Notes: a model not told the origin generated them from the letters alone. 64,000 bases of DNA from DASXVU01 sp963732855 (GCA_963732855.1 CAVTBB010000003.1:62001-126000), one strand, 5' to 3'. Numbered from the stretch's first letter, positions 1 through 9,330 are shown. Translations and numbers: made by a program.

Positions 1-32
1 TTATAAATAGAGACCTGACGTTCTTTCGGACA

Positions 33-962
33 ATGAATATGTCAGAGGCGAGGAAGTACAGCTATTATGCGGGGTGGCTCCTTCGTTCATATATCGGCGA
101 TAAAAGGCCATTGGTTAATACGATGATCATCCATTATAAGTGCAACCTGAGTTGCCAGCATTGCTCGATCGCGGCCAACCAGGACAAACTGCCCTCCCCC
201 AGATCGATGTCCTTTGAAACCATAATCAAAGAGATGCAGACGACATTCGACGAGGGCGCCAGGATATTGTTCTTCGAGGGAGGGGAGCCGACCATTTGGT
301 CGGATGGGGACAAAACACTTGACAATCTTATCAAAGAGGGTCGAAGAATTGGATATTTCGTTATCGGCTACACGACGAACGGAATCGGCACATTATTCGA
401 GGAGAGCGATGTGATCTCCGTGAGCCTTGATGGACCAAGGGAGATACACGACCTTATCCGCGGCCCTGGTGTTTTCGACCAGCTGATGCGGAATCTCGGC
501 AAAACGACCCACCCGAACATCTTCGCCAACATGGTAGTAACGAAAACGAACATCGAATACGTCAGGGCGACAGCGGAAATTGTAGCCAAGACCCCTACAG
601 TAAAGGGGATGATGATCAATTTCCTAACTCCCCCTCCATACGATATCTCCCTGACCCTCGAAGAAAAGAAAAAGGTGGTGGAAGAGGTCATTGGACTGAA
701 GAAAGAGGGCCTCCCCATCGTCAACTCCAACAAGGCCCTGAAAGAACTGCTCATCGAGAACTACTCTGGAAGATGCCCCTATTGGATATCATCATTCACA
801 TTGCCGAATGGCACCAAGTTCCACGGATGTCCTATGGAAGGGACCGCGTCATGCAAGAACTGTGGGTTCGATGCCGTAAGAGAGTATCGACTCATCCTGA
901 GAGGCGACGTCGGAACGATATCTAAAATGTCCAGGTTCGCACAATCAAAACAATCACGATAA
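33..962 (+). CDS. Radical SAM protein
   Basis: A 309-residue radical SAM enzyme. The C-X3-C-X2-C cluster motif is at Cys37, Cys41 and Cys44, followed by a GGEP motif near residue 88 and an SLDGP segment near residue 130, all typical of the SAM-binding barrel. The C-terminal part has further cysteines (around residues 247-282), which may hold a second iron-sulfur cluster as in SPASM-like proteins. The substrate cannot be deduced. The 3' end overlaps the convergent prenyltransferase gene by 41 bp. The family call is firm; the reaction is unknown. Confidence 0.85.
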   Translation: MNMSEARKYSYYAGWLLRSYIGDKRPLVNTMIIHYKCNLSCQHCSIAANQDKLPSPRSMSFETIIKEMQTTFDEGARILFFEGGEPTIWSDGDKTLDNLIKEGRRIGYFVIGYTTNGIGTLFEESDVISVSLDGPREIHDLIRGPGVFDQLMRNLGKTTHPNIFANMVVTKTNIEYVRATAEIVAKTPTVKGMMINFLTPPPYDISLTLEEKKKVVEEVIGLKKEGLPIVNSNKALKELLIENYSGRCPYWISSFTLPNGTKFHGCPMEGTASCKNCGFDAVREYRLILRGDVGTISKMSRFAQSKQSR

Positions 963-1875
963 GTAATTCATTCGCTATGGCCAGCTTTAGGAACTGAGGT
1001 ATAGGGCGCCAATACTGAAGATCATCTTTCTTGTTCAGCAGTCTTACGGCACCGATCGCAATGGGCACAGTGAGGAACAACACGACAAACCAGGGATCGA
1101 GCACGACGGCGCATGCCACAAAGACATAGTAGGAAATGAGAAGTGCCGATTCAAACTTCTTCAGGTTACCAAGCCCGAACCGGACTACCAGATTCCTTTC
1201 CCCCATCTTAAGATGGGCAGGGATTCCAGGGGCTTCATCGGATATCCTCATCAACATCACCGTGGTGCCGACCGTCAATGATAGGAACAGGATCGTCCAA
1301 TTGAATTGCTGGACAATCACATAGTATGAGAAAAAGGAGATCATCATGAATGACAGGAACACGTCGATCTCCCCCAGTCCCTTAGCCCCAAGGTTCAATG
1401 GCGGGGCAGTATAGAAGAAGGCTAGAGCAAGAGATATCAGGCCAAGCACTATGACCAGTAACCCGCCAAAGATGACAATCGGTATGGCAATCAACACCGC
1501 TATGGCGCCAAGGAAGAGCATTAACATCCTACCCTGCCTGTCGGAGATGATGCCACGATCCAGAGAATTACCGGACCAGAAGACCTTCTGATTGAAGAGT
1601 TTCGCAATCCGGGCCTTCAGATCGGGGTCGTCGGTATATGAAAAACGCAATTTATCCACACCGCTCTTGTGGTCGAAGTAGTCATTGGAAAAGTTGACAA
1701 ATAGGGCCAAAAAGAAGACGTCCAGTGGTATTAACAAGGCGATGAGCCACTCCTGCTTCAGAGTTAGGGCGAACACCACCCCCACAACCGATGAGAGCAC
1801 GAAAGGCAGCGTGTAGGCTATTCGAAGGACATCCTTAGTTTTCTCCCATCCAGTCACTTTCGTCTCAGAATCCAT
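922..1875 (-). CDS. UbiA-family prenyltransferase (MenA-like)
   Basis: Integral membrane prenyltransferase of 317 residues with about eight to nine hydrophobic segments. The first Asp-rich motif is NDYFD at residues 64-68, followed by Asp74. The second is a DE-containing segment (near residue 205) in the second half, as in enzymes that bind prenyl diphosphate through magnesium. The NDYFDHKSG form resembles MenA-type 1,4-dihydroxynaphthoate prenyltransferases, but quinone, heme or lipid substrates are all possible. The frame stays open to 2181. I place the start at 1875 because GTGATCTG lies directly upstream and a TATA-like box is at 1912-1923, and the extra upstream residues look unlike the family. 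Confidence 0.8.
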   Translation of the reverse strand: MDSETKVTGWEKTKDVLRIAYTLPFVLSSVVGVVFALTLKQEWLIALLIPLDVFFLALFVNFSNDYFDHKSGVDKLRFSYTDDPDLKARIAKLFNQKVFWSGNSLDRGIISDRQGRMLMLFLGAIAVLIAIPIVIFGGLLVIVLGLISLALAFFYTAPPLNLGAKGLGEIDVFLSFMMISFFSYYVIVQQFNWTILFLSLTVGTTVMLMRISDEAPGIPAHLKMGERNLVVRFGLGNLKKFESALLISYYVFVACAVVLDPWFVVLFLTVPIAIGAVRLLNKKDDLQYWRPIPQFLKLAIANELLIVIVLIVRTWTF

Positions 1876-2273
1876 CAGATCACTTGCGTCGGGACGGCCA
1901 ATGGCGCGAACGGTATTATAGATTGCCATATTCGTTGATGCCGCGGAAAGGAGTCCGTTTTTCCCAGTTCGGGTTGAGGAATTGAACCCAAATCGACGTT
2001 CTGTTCCTTTTTCATCGCTATCTTTTGACGAGGGGGGATGACCCATCCTGAACATCGGTGAATCAGTTGCCGATCTTGGAACCACTGGAAAGAAAAATGA
2101 CAATGGCTCGCCGGAGCAACTCCCCCCCTTGCATATGAACGGAAGTATAACGATCCTCTGTAACATCATATTGATCGCCATCGACCTCTGCTAACTGTAG
2201 CCTATAGAAAAATGATTCCGGAAAAAGTCATGAGGAAATGGTTTCTGGTAAATCGTTGGATAGGCTAGCCCAT
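1876..2273. other. Intergenic region before the prenyltransferase gene
   Basis: No convincing gene lies in these 398 bases. The prenyltransferase reading frame stays open on the minus strand to 2181, but the residues do not resemble the family. The only recognisable signal is the TATA-like element near 1917. Confidence 0.4.
1912..1923 (-). promoter_or_regulatory. TATA-like box of the prenyltransferase gene
   Basis: Read on the minus strand this is ATCTATAATACC, about 42 nt before the ATG at 1875. That would give a short leader with room for the GTGATC ribosome site seen just before the ATG. Confidence 0.4.
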
Positions 2274-2630
2274 TTAACCGCTGTTCGCGGTCAAGCAAGA
2301 GCAGTCCCTCGACCGGACCTGATCCATGGTCCTTGTCTGGTCAGCGGAACCGTTACAGGCACGCAGGGCGCTGTTCGTGCAGTCCTGTGCTTGGGTATGG
2401 TTGCAGAGCGCCGTCCCATTCATCTGACATGAGCCGTCCTGTAGTCGGTCCTGCGACTGTACCCTGTCCATATGACCGTTTCCGGCCCCCATCTTCTCAC
2501 AAGTTGTCTGATCGCCTATCATGTTCGATGTGCTCGCGCCGACCCCGTTCGCAAGCACCGCTCCGGTGGCCGCGAGAAGGACTAGCACACCAATCACACC
2601 AAAGGCCGCTATCATCTTTGCATTCTTCAT
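2274..2630 (-). CDS. Small secreted cysteine-rich protein
   Basis: 118 residues with an N-terminal hydrophobic segment (about residues 6-27) that reads as a signal peptide or membrane anchor. A Gln/Asp/Asn/Thr-rich tail follows with seven cysteines and repeated DQxR/QDR-like tracts. I place the start at 2630 because GGTGGAG precedes it at normal spacing and the hydrophobic stretch then falls at the N terminus; the frame itself is open to 2783. The function is unknown. The cysteines could form disulfides or bind metal outside the cell. No homologue is recognised. Confidence 0.55.
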   Translation of the reverse strand: MKNAKMIAAFGVIGVLVLLAATGAVLANGVGASTSNMIGDQTTCEKMGAGNGHMDRVQSQDRLQDGSCQMNGTALCNHTQAQDCTNSALRACNGSADQTRTMDQVRSRDCSCLTANSG

Positions 2631-2955
2631 TTCTGTACACTCCACCCGAACTGATCCGTTCAAGGCAACTGTTACTACAACTGAAAAAGCAGTTGAGCTT
2701 TCGCATTGGAAAGGGTGGAAAAGGTGAAAAGGCCCATATACTGGCCGGACAAAACCAGAAAACATCCTAAAATCTATCATCACCCTTGCCTCATTTTATG
2801 TGCTCCCGAGGGATGACCACTATCTTCCCAAATTCGGGTGTGAACGAGGATGTCGAAGCTCGTGGAACGCAATACAGCTTCGATAGCAAATCAATATAAA
2901 GTGCGGGGTACGTTGAAAACGCATCGGTTATTCAGTGAATACTGGTGGAATTAAA
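2631..2955. promoter_or_regulatory. Divergent promoter region upstream of cooS
   Basis: This is the non-coding region between the secreted-protein gene and cooS. For cooS it has a TATA-like box at 2893-2900 (AATATAAA) and a GGTGG ribosome site at 2944-2948, seven nt before the ATG at 2956. This implies a leader of about 35 nt. No other gene is apparent. Confidence 0.5.
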
Positions 2956-4893
2956 ATGGACAACGACCTGCCTGAGATTATTAACGTAGAGTGCCTGAGA
3001 GTCCCGGTCAAGAAGTTCAAACCCGACGAGATCGAGGAAAAGGTCAAGGAGCGGGCATTGGACAAATCGACGCAGGATGTCCTGAGAAAGACGATGAAGG
3101 AGGGCACCGACACCGTCTGGGACAGATTCGAAAGGCAGCAGCCGCAATGCAAGTTCTGTACTGAAGGGATATCCTGTCAGAGATGCGCCATGGGGCCATG
3201 CCGGCTGATGGGCGGAGATCGCACTAGGGGCGTGTGCGGAGCCGATGCCGATCTGATGGTGGCAAGGAACCTGCTCGATACCATTGCGACAGGCGCGGCC
3301 TCCCATTCAGACCATGGACGGGAAGTGGTGGAGACATTGCTGAAGACGGCCAGGGGGAAAGCCCCTGGATATGTCGTCAAGGATGAGGAAAAACTAAAGC
3401 TGTTGGCAGCTGAGTATGGCCTGCCTGCAGACGATTCCATTAACCAGATGGCGGAGAAGCTGGCTTTGGCAATGCTCGATGAGTTCGGTACGATCAAGGG
3501 GGAAATGCAGATGCCAAAGAGGGCTCCGGAGGCCTGTGTGGAGCTTTGGAAGGCTATCGGGATTCTGCCAAGGAGCATAGACAGAGAGATCGTGGAGGCG
3601 ATGCACCGAGTGCACATGGGAGTAGGGGCGGACTACTCGGGTTTCTTGATGCAGGGCATGAGGGCCTCGATGGGAGACGGTTGGGGCGGTTCGATGATGG
3701 GAACGGAGATATCCGACGTACTGTTCGGCACTCCGACGATCAAGAGTTCCAAGGTCAATCTAGGCGTGCTCAAGCCTGATCAAGTGAACGTGTCCCTTCA
3801 CGGTCACAATCCAGTGCTTTCCGAGATGATAGTCAGGGTCGCGAGCATGCCGGAAATGATCGCCCGAGCGAAAAACGTGGGGGCTAATGGCATCAACCTG
3901 GTCGGACTGTGCTGTACGGGCAACGAACTACTGATGCGTAAGGGGATACCTCAGGCCGGGAATCACCTGGACCAGGAACTGGTCATCACCACGGGGGCGC
4001 TCGAGGCCATGGTCGTCGATTATCAATGCATATTCCCAACCCTGGCGAACACGTCCTCCTGCTACCACACAATGCTGTTCACGACCTCTCCTAAGGCGGT
4101 CATTCAGGGCAGCTACTATGTTGAGATCACTCCCGAGAATGCGTTCGAGCAGTCGAAGAAGATCATTGGTGCCGCCATCGACAACTATCCTAACCGGGTA
4201 AAGGAAAGGATGCTCATACCGGATGCACCAGTCGATGCCATGGTGGGCTTCTCCGTCGAATCGATAAGGAAGGCATTGGGTGGAAGCCTGAAGCCATTGC
4301 TGGACGTGGTGGTATCGGGAAAGATCCGAGGGTGCGTTGGGATCGTCGGCTGCAATAACCCACGGATCAAGCACGACTATGGCCATGTGACGCTGGCCAA
4401 GGAACTCATCAAGCGCGACATTCTGTGCGTTGAGACGGGATGCTCGTCCATCGCGTGCGCCAAGGCCGGGTTGCTACAGCCGAGCTCGATAGACCAGGCG
4501 GGAAAGGGCCTGCAAGAGGTCTGCGGTTCCCTAGGCATACCGCCAGTCCTGCACATGGGTTCGTGCGTGGACAACAGCCGAATACTGGCATTGGTTGCTG
4601 AACTGGCCAGAACGGCAGGGGTGAGGATCGACCAATTGCCCGTGGCGGGTGCAGCTCCTGAATGGTATTCGCCAAAGGCGGTGGCGATCGGCAGCTATTT
4701 CGTCGGCAGCGGGGTAAGCGTGTGTCTAGGCGTGATGCCACACATAGGCGGAAGCCAGAACGTGATCAAGACACTGACCGACGACCTTGACGATCTGGTT
4801 CATGCTAAGTTCTGGGTAGAGCCGAACCCAAAGAGCGCAGCCGCCCTCCTGTCCGATCACATCGAAATTAAGAGGAAAGCGCTGGGGATGTGA
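2956..4893 (+). CDS. cooS: Anaerobic carbon monoxide dehydrogenase, catalytic subunit (CooS type)
   Basis: A 645-residue Ni-Fe CO dehydrogenase, which interconverts CO and CO2. The N-terminal cluster region runs from Cys65 to Cys82 (C-X2-C-X5-C-X2-C-X4-C) and ends in GPCR. The expected C-cluster ligands are all visible in their usual contexts: the His of VSLHGHNP, then Cys in GLCCTGNE, VDYQC, VGCNNP, ETGCSS and MGSCVDN. Length and motifs fit monofunctional CooS rather than the archaeal CdhA of the acetyl-CoA synthase complex. No CooF, CooC or Cdh gene is nearby. I chose the ATG at 2956 over the GTG at 2935 because GGTGG lies seven nt upstream of it. Confidence 0.95.
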   Translation: MDNDLPEIINVECLRVPVKKFKPDEIEEKVKERALDKSTQDVLRKTMKEGTDTVWDRFERQQPQCKFCTEGISCQRCAMGPCRLMGGDRTRGVCGADADLMVARNLLDTIATGAASHSDHGREVVETLLKTARGKAPGYVVKDEEKLKLLAAEYGLPADDSINQMAEKLALAMLDEFGTIKGEMQMPKRAPEACVELWKAIGILPRSIDREIVEAMHRVHMGVGADYSGFLMQGMRASMGDGWGGSMMGTEISDVLFGTPTIKSSKVNLGVLKPDQVNVSLHGHNPVLSEMIVRVASMPEMIARAKNVGANGINLVGLCCTGNELLMRKGIPQAGNHLDQELVITTGALEAMVVDYQCIFPTLANTSSCYHTMLFTTSPKAVIQGSYYVEITPENAFEQSKKIIGAAIDNYPNRVKERMLIPDAPVDAMVGFSVESIRKALGGSLKPLLDVVVSGKIRGCVGIVGCNNPRIKHDYGHVTLAKELIKRDILCVETGCSSIACAKAGLLQPSSIDQAGKGLQEVCGSLGIPPVLHMGSCVDNSRILALVAELARTAGVRIDQLPVAGAAPEWYSPKAVAIGSYFVGSGVSVCLGVMPHIGGSQNVIKTLTDDLDDLVHAKFWVEPNPKSAAALLSDHIEIKRKALGM

Positions 4894-4973
4894 GGAAGAA
4901 AACAAAAAAACGAGAATCGGAGGGCACGAACCCTCTTTCCTGATCGTGTCCATTGAAGGTCTGGGATTAGGAT

Positions 4974-5570
4974 TCAGCGTTGCAACTCGCTCATAGGGCT
5001 CGTTGCCCGGTCCGACCATTCTTCCTTCAATAGTCCAAAGTACATCTGGTCCAGGAAACGGCCTCGGAAGAGATATCGTTCGCGCAAAGTACCTTCCGAC
5101 TTGAAACGGAGCTTAATGAGGAGATTCTTGGATCGAATATTGCCCGCGAAAGGACTGGCTTCGATCCTGTGGAGACCCATCTCTTGAAATCCGTATGCCA
5201 GGACCTCTCTCAATGCTTCGGCCATCAGGCCTCTGTGCCAATATCTCGGATGCAATTCGTAACCTATCTCGGCGCACTGAAAACTAGGATCGAAATTCCA
5301 TAGACAACACTCGCCGATTACCACATCGTCCTCCTTTAGGGTAAGGACCCAGAAAATCGAATCTCGGATCGCATAATCGTCCACCCTACGTTGAAGCCAG
5401 GCTCTGGATTCCTCAATGGTCCGATGAGGTTCTTGACCATAGCACGCGGTCACTGATGGATCGGATTTGAAGGCATAGACGGCCTCGGTATCATCCATCC
5501 TCATCTGACGCATATATAGTCGGTCCGTTCTGAGCGTCGCCAGGTGGGTAAACGCACCATCCAGCGTCAT
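4974..5570 (-). CDS. GNAT-family N-acetyltransferase (RimJ/RimL-like)
   Basis: 198 residues with the GNAT fold typical of RimJ/RimL and spermidine-acetyltransferase relatives: an N-terminal LRTDRLYMRQM strand, a central EIGYELHPRYWHRGLMAEAL segment holding the acetyl-CoA loop, and a C-terminal Tyr/Phe-rich strand. It probably acetylates a protein N terminus or a small amine; the substrate is not readable. There is no clear ribosome site before the ATG. An AT-rich box lies near 5595-5605, so a leaderless transcript is likely. Confidence 0.85.
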   Translation of the reverse strand: MTLDGAFTHLATLRTDRLYMRQMRMDDTEAVYAFKSDPSVTACYGQEPHRTIEESRAWLQRRVDDYAIRDSIFWVLTLKEDDVVIGECCLWNFDPSFQCAEIGYELHPRYWHRGLMAEALREVLAYGFQEMGLHRIEASPFAGNIRSKNLLIKLRFKSEGTLRERYLFRGRFLDQMYFGLLKEEWSDRATSPMSELQR

Positions 5571-5634
5571 GATGCTGGATATGGGTGAGGGGGATAAAAA
5601 GATTCAGACCCATCAAAGACCGATAAATGGTCTA

Positions 5635-6168
5635 TCATGACTTCTGCACTGTCCGGCGCCATCCTCCCGGAGGCACCAATAACTCGAACCGGGCACCGCG
5701 CCCAGGTTGACCCGTCTCCCTGATGGTGGCCCCAGTGATCGCCAGTATCTCACGGGTGAGGAAAAGGCCTAGCCCAGTGTTCTTGCCATGACCTTTCTTG
5801 AAGACCTTTTCTTTATCTTCCAAAGGAATGCCTACGCCGTTGTCCTCATAAACGATCATCATGGCATCGCCAATTTGCTCAGCACTCATCTTGATACGGT
5901 TGACATGCTCACCATGGCGCATGGAATTGTCGATCAGGTTGTAAGGTACTTTCATGGCCAGCGGATCGATCATTATCTCTACACCGCCGGTCTTTTCCTC
6001 CAATGCCACGCCTTTCAGGTGAAGCTGGATGAAGGCTTCTGCAGTCTGTCGCCCGATCAACACCCATATCGGCGACTGGCTTCCTATGTCCTGATAATCC
6101 CGGGTGAATGCGATCTGCTGCTGCACGGTAGTGGCTGCCCGCGACATCTTGTCCAGGTAGGCGTTCAA
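5635..6168 (-). pseudogene. Histidine kinase, C-terminal fragment (HATPase domain)
   Basis: Second half of the kinase that begins at 7580. It supplies the rest of the dimerisation helices and an ATP-binding domain, with an N box (NLIDNSMRHGE), a G1 box (DNGVGIP) and a G2 box (GLGLF). It is out of frame with the first half by one base. One extra G after GATCCG at about 6171 would read ...KDPELNAYLDK... straight through. The only start here would be a TTG at 6168 inside the helix, so separate translation is unlikely. I read the two parts as one gene broken by a deletion or a consensus error. Confidence 0.75.
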
Positions 6169-7580
6169 TTCGGATCCTTCTCCCTGAGCTTGGACAGCGC
6201 CAGGAATCCGGTGAGGACCTGCATCTGATTGAGTATATCGTGCCGAGTAATGCTGTTCAGCATTCCGAGCTTGAGGCCAGCCTGCCGTAGTGCCTCTTCC
6301 GCACGCCTGCGTCCGGTAATATCTTGAACGCTGGTTCTGAAACCGAGTGTTCTCCCGTTCGAATCCAGGATGGGCCGCCAGGAGATCGAAACCCAGAATT
6401 TTGAACCGTCTTTGCGTAACGCTCTTAACTCCAAGTTATCACCGCTGCTTCCCTGGGACGCCCCTTGGATCTTTTCCCTTGCCAACTGACGGTCTTCCTC
6501 CGCGATGGCCATGGAAACGAAATCCTTGGCGGCTATGTATTCTTCTGGCGAGAATCCGGTAAGAGCTATTGAAAATGTGTTCATCCACAGTAATTTTCCA
6601 TCGGGATCGAACCATGATTCCCAGCTTGCCGCATAATTGGCGATAGCCCTGAATTTCTCTTCACTCTCCCTCAAAGCATCCTCCGCCTTCCTACGTATGG
6701 AGACGTCAGTGATTATGACGGTGAATTGCATTGGCGCATTGCGGCTGACGGAGACCTCATAATGTCGATCCAGCTTTTGTGAATAGTTCTCAAAATGGTC
6801 GGGAATGCCTGTCAAAGCGACTGTCCCATACTTCTCGATCCATATGGGCTCCACTTCCTTCAGTACTTCTCGTACCGTTTTTCCAAGAACATCGTTTCGT
6901 CTCAATCCCGTCATGCTCTCGAATGCAGCGTTCATGTCGAGGAATCGGTAGTCAGTGGGCGTTCCATCCTCGTCGCACAATATCTCGTGTACCGCGGAAC
7001 CGTTCAGCATGCTCTCAAAAAGACTGCGGTACCTCGATTCGCTCGCACGCAATTCTTCCTCGGCCGCGGCCATGGCCTCGTTACCGGCACTTATCTCATC
7101 CAAACGGGAGCTCAGCTCCATTTTTGCCGCTGCCAATTCTTTGTTGGTCTTCAGCAATTTTCTGTTCCTCTGTTCCACTTCCTTGTCTGCCTGGCGCTTA
7201 CACACTGCAGTTCTTATGCGGTGCTCCAGCTCCACATACATCGGCGCCGGCATCCCGCCCTTTTGAAGATAAGAGTCCGCACCATTGTTCAATGCCTCGA
7301 TGACGACTTCCTCTCGACCTTTGCCGGTGAATAGTATGAACGGGGTTTGATCACCTAATGCGCGCAATGATCTAAGGAACTGGATTCCATCCTCACTTGG
7401 CATCTGATAATCGGATACTATCGCATCGTATCGTATCTCCAATAAGGCGGTTCTTGCCTCCGCCACGGAGGTGAAAATATCGACCTTTATGTCTCCAGGC
7501 CTTTCCAAGAATTCCTTGGAAAGATAGCCTAACTCTGGCTCGTCATCGACGGCCAAGACCCTGATTAGAAGGGGAGACAT
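6165..7580 (-). CDS. Sensor histidine kinase, N-terminal part (REC-PAS-PAS-His box), frameshifted
   Basis: 471 residues. There is a receiver domain at 1-120 (acidic pair Asp12/Asp13, phospho-acceptor Asp57 in SDYQMP, Lys near 90), a short coiled linker (about 135-180), then two PAS domains (about 180-300 and 305-425). It ends in the first dimerisation helix with the phospho-acceptor His in ITRHDILNQ, and the frame stops soon after. The kinase domain continues one frame away at 5635-6171. A fused receiver at the N terminus is common in archaeal cytoplasmic kinases. No membrane segment is seen, so it probably senses an internal signal. Confidence 0.85.
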   Translation of the reverse strand: MSPLLIRVLAVDDEPELGYLSKEFLERPGDIKVDIFTSVAEARTALLEIRYDAIVSDYQMPSEDGIQFLRSLRALGDQTPFILFTGKGREEVVIEALNNGADSYLQKGGMPAPMYVELEHRIRTAVCKRQADKEVEQRNRKLLKTNKELAAAKMELSSRLDEISAGNEAMAAAEEELRASESRYRSLFESMLNGSAVHEILCDEDGTPTDYRFLDMNAAFESMTGLRRNDVLGKTVREVLKEVEPIWIEKYGTVALTGIPDHFENYSQKLDRHYEVSVSRNAPMQFTVIITDVSIRRKAEDALRESEEKFRAIANYAASWESWFDPDGKLLWMNTFSIALTGFSPEEYIAAKDFVSMAIAEEDRQLAREKIQGASQGSSGDNLELRALRKDGSKFWVSISWRPILDSNGRTLGFRTSVQDITGRRRAEEALRQAGLKLGMLNSITRHDILNQMQVLTGFLALSKLREKDPN

Positions 7581-7605
7581 GTAAGATCATATGAGAAAGG
7601 TGACC

Positions 7606-7616
7606 GTATTTATGGG
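7606..7616 (-). promoter_or_regulatory. TATA-like box of the histidine kinase gene
   Basis: CCCATAAATAC on the minus strand, centred about 30 nt before the ATG at 7580. This is the spacing expected of a leaderless archaeal transcript. Confidence 0.45.
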
Positions 7617-7772
7617 CTCGCCCAACAATATCATCTGGCATTCTGATGATTGGGACGGAGAACGTCCAACCTAGATAACCTCAACCTGGCGACCGATAGG
7701 AATGCCTAAATTTCCTTAACGATCTTAGAGATTGGAACAAACGATGTGGAAGTAAAGCAAAAATCATATTGG

Positions 7773-7787
7773 AACCTGAGTTTGACA
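7773..7787 (+). repeat. Candidate left terminal inverted repeat of the insertion sequence
   Basis: 15 bases that match the reverse complement of 9425-9439 at 13 positions. They lie 110 bp before the transposase start. Confidence 0.45.
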
Positions 7788-7874
7788 CATTTACCGGTCA
7801 TTTATGACATTTTTTCATAGAACATCGATGACTGGGTCGTCGATGCAAATGGCCAATCCGAAAATAATATGAGG

Positions 7875-7923
7875 TGTCCTCAGCCTTGCTGTAATTGTGC
7901 AAAGACAGTCCAGACTGAGGACA
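7875..7923 (+). promoter_or_regulatory. Inverted repeat spanning the transposase start codon
   Basis: A perfect 9-bp inverted repeat (TGTCCTCAG at 7875-7883, CTGAGGACA at 7915-7923) brackets the GTG start at 7897. In RNA this would put the start codon in a 31-nt loop and could limit transposase translation. The GAGGTG at 7871-7876 touches the left arm. Confidence 0.4.
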
Positions 7924-9330
7924 GCTCAGCTTACGCCAAACGAGAATAAATCTTTTCCCATCGGACCGAGTCTGATGGTGGACGATCTCTACGAACGACT
8001 GGGCTTGAGCGAGGTCATCGGACCGCTCAAGACCAAGGGCATCCCGCTGGATGCCTTGGTACGCGGTTTGCTAGCATACAAGCTCGGTGACAACTTCAGC
8101 GTGCTGCAGGCCAGCGAATGGCTGAACCAGCCGGAGATGCTGGAGCAGTACGAGCTCAGGTCTTTCGACGAGAAAACGCTCTATCGTGCAGTCGAAACGC
8201 TGGGTCACAATCGGGAGAAGATTATTCAGAAGCTCCAGGATAACGTCCTGGAGCTGTTGGGACATCCTCCGACGGATATTCTGCTGGACTGGACCTCGAT
8301 CGTGATCTACGGCGACATGTCCGACCTAGCCAGGTACGGATATTCACGCGACCATCAACCGGGCGAGCGCCAGCTGACGCTCGGGGCGTCCATGCTGGCA
8401 CCGCCCTTTGATGTTCCTATTGGTCTCACGGTCGAGGCCGGGAACGTCAATGATCAGGTCCACATGAGATCGACCTATGGCCAGGTTCGTCACCTCCTTG
8501 GTCCAAGCTCCCTGGTCGTCTTCGACCGGGGAGCGAACGACAAGGAGAACTTGGAGCGGATCGAGCTGGACGGGAACGACTATCTAACCGCGAAAAAGTT
8601 GAACAAGAGCGATGACCAGTACTTCGAAAAGTTCTCCAAGTCCAGCTGGGAGTGCATAGATGCCGATGCTGGCATCTATGCCCTGAAGAAGATATTCCCG
8701 AGCCGGGTCAATTACTACTTTTTCTCTGAGAAGCTGAAAAGGGACCATCTGAGGTCCTGCCTCAGGCAGGCGGATCGCCTGCTGGCCGAGGCCAAGGCCA
8801 TCCAGGACAGCCTGGATAACGGTCGAAGATTACCAAAACGCTTCTGCATCAACAATCCGTTGGTGGACGTCAAATATGACTATCAGACCAGGCTGACCGA
8901 GTTACCGGAGGCGGAGGCGCTCCGCCTCCTCCTCCGCGAGGTCATCAACGGCCGGGAAGGTTGCTTCTGCCTCACCTCCAACCGTGACATGCCAGCATCG
9001 GAGGCGTTGAGGATCTATCGGGCCAAGGACGCAATCGAGAAGCTCTTCCATTCGTTGAAGAGCGAGATCGAGGTCAAACCGGTCCGGGTCTGGTCGGAGG
9101 ACGCCGTGCACGGCGTCCTTCTGATCGGATTCATCGCGCAGGTCATGATCAGTTTGACACGCCATTTCGTCAAGCCAGTCAAACGCATGTCAACGAAATT
9201 CATTATCGCCTCTCTGCAAAAGTTGACACTTACACTAGTTTCGATGGGAAACGGAATCAAAAGACGGTTCTACTCCAACTTCAACCCGATAAACAAGGCC
9301 ATTTTGGCAGAATATATACCCGGAACCTAG
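7897..9330 (+). CDS. Transposase, IS4/IS1634-type DDE family
   Basis: 477 residues. The catalytic triad is visible as Asp in LLDWTSIVIYG (near residue 130), Asp in VVFDRGA (near 210) and Glu in KDAIEKLFHSLKSEI (near 380). The last is the Y-(2)-R/K-(3)-E-(6)-K-like signature of IS4-superfamily enzymes. Length and motif spacing suit the IS1634 group. The frame is intact, so the element may be active. The start is the GTG at 7897, the first in-frame start after a stop; an ATG at 7975 is an alternative. It lies between two minus-strand genes and interrupts neither. Confidence 0.9.
   Translation: MQRQSRLRTAQLTPNENKSFPIGPSLMVDDLYERLGLSEVIGPLKTKGIPLDALVRGLLAYKLGDNFSVLQASEWLNQPEMLEQYELRSFDEKTLYRAVETLGHNREKIIQKLQDNVLELLGHPPTDILLDWTSIVIYGDMSDLARYGYSRDHQPGERQLTLGASMLAPPFDVPIGLTVEAGNVNDQVHMRSTYGQVRHLLGPSSLVVFDRGANDKENLERIELDGNDYLTAKKLNKSDDQYFEKFSKSSWECIDADAGIYALKKIFPSRVNYYFFSEKLKRDHLRSCLRQADRLLAEAKAIQDSLDNGRRLPKRFCINNPLVDVKYDYQTRLTELPEAEALRLLLREVINGREGCFCLTSNRDMPASEALRIYRAKDAIEKLFHSLKSEIEVKPVRVWSEDAVHGVLLIGFIAQVMISLTRHFVKPVKRMSTKFIIASLQKLTLTLVSMGNGIKRRFYSNFNPINKAILAEYIPGT

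Noticed and set aside
2333..2770. 145-codon plus-strand frame opposite the secreted peptide
   Set aside because: It lacks a ribosome site and family-like residues; the minus strand has a signal-like helix and a good ribosome site.
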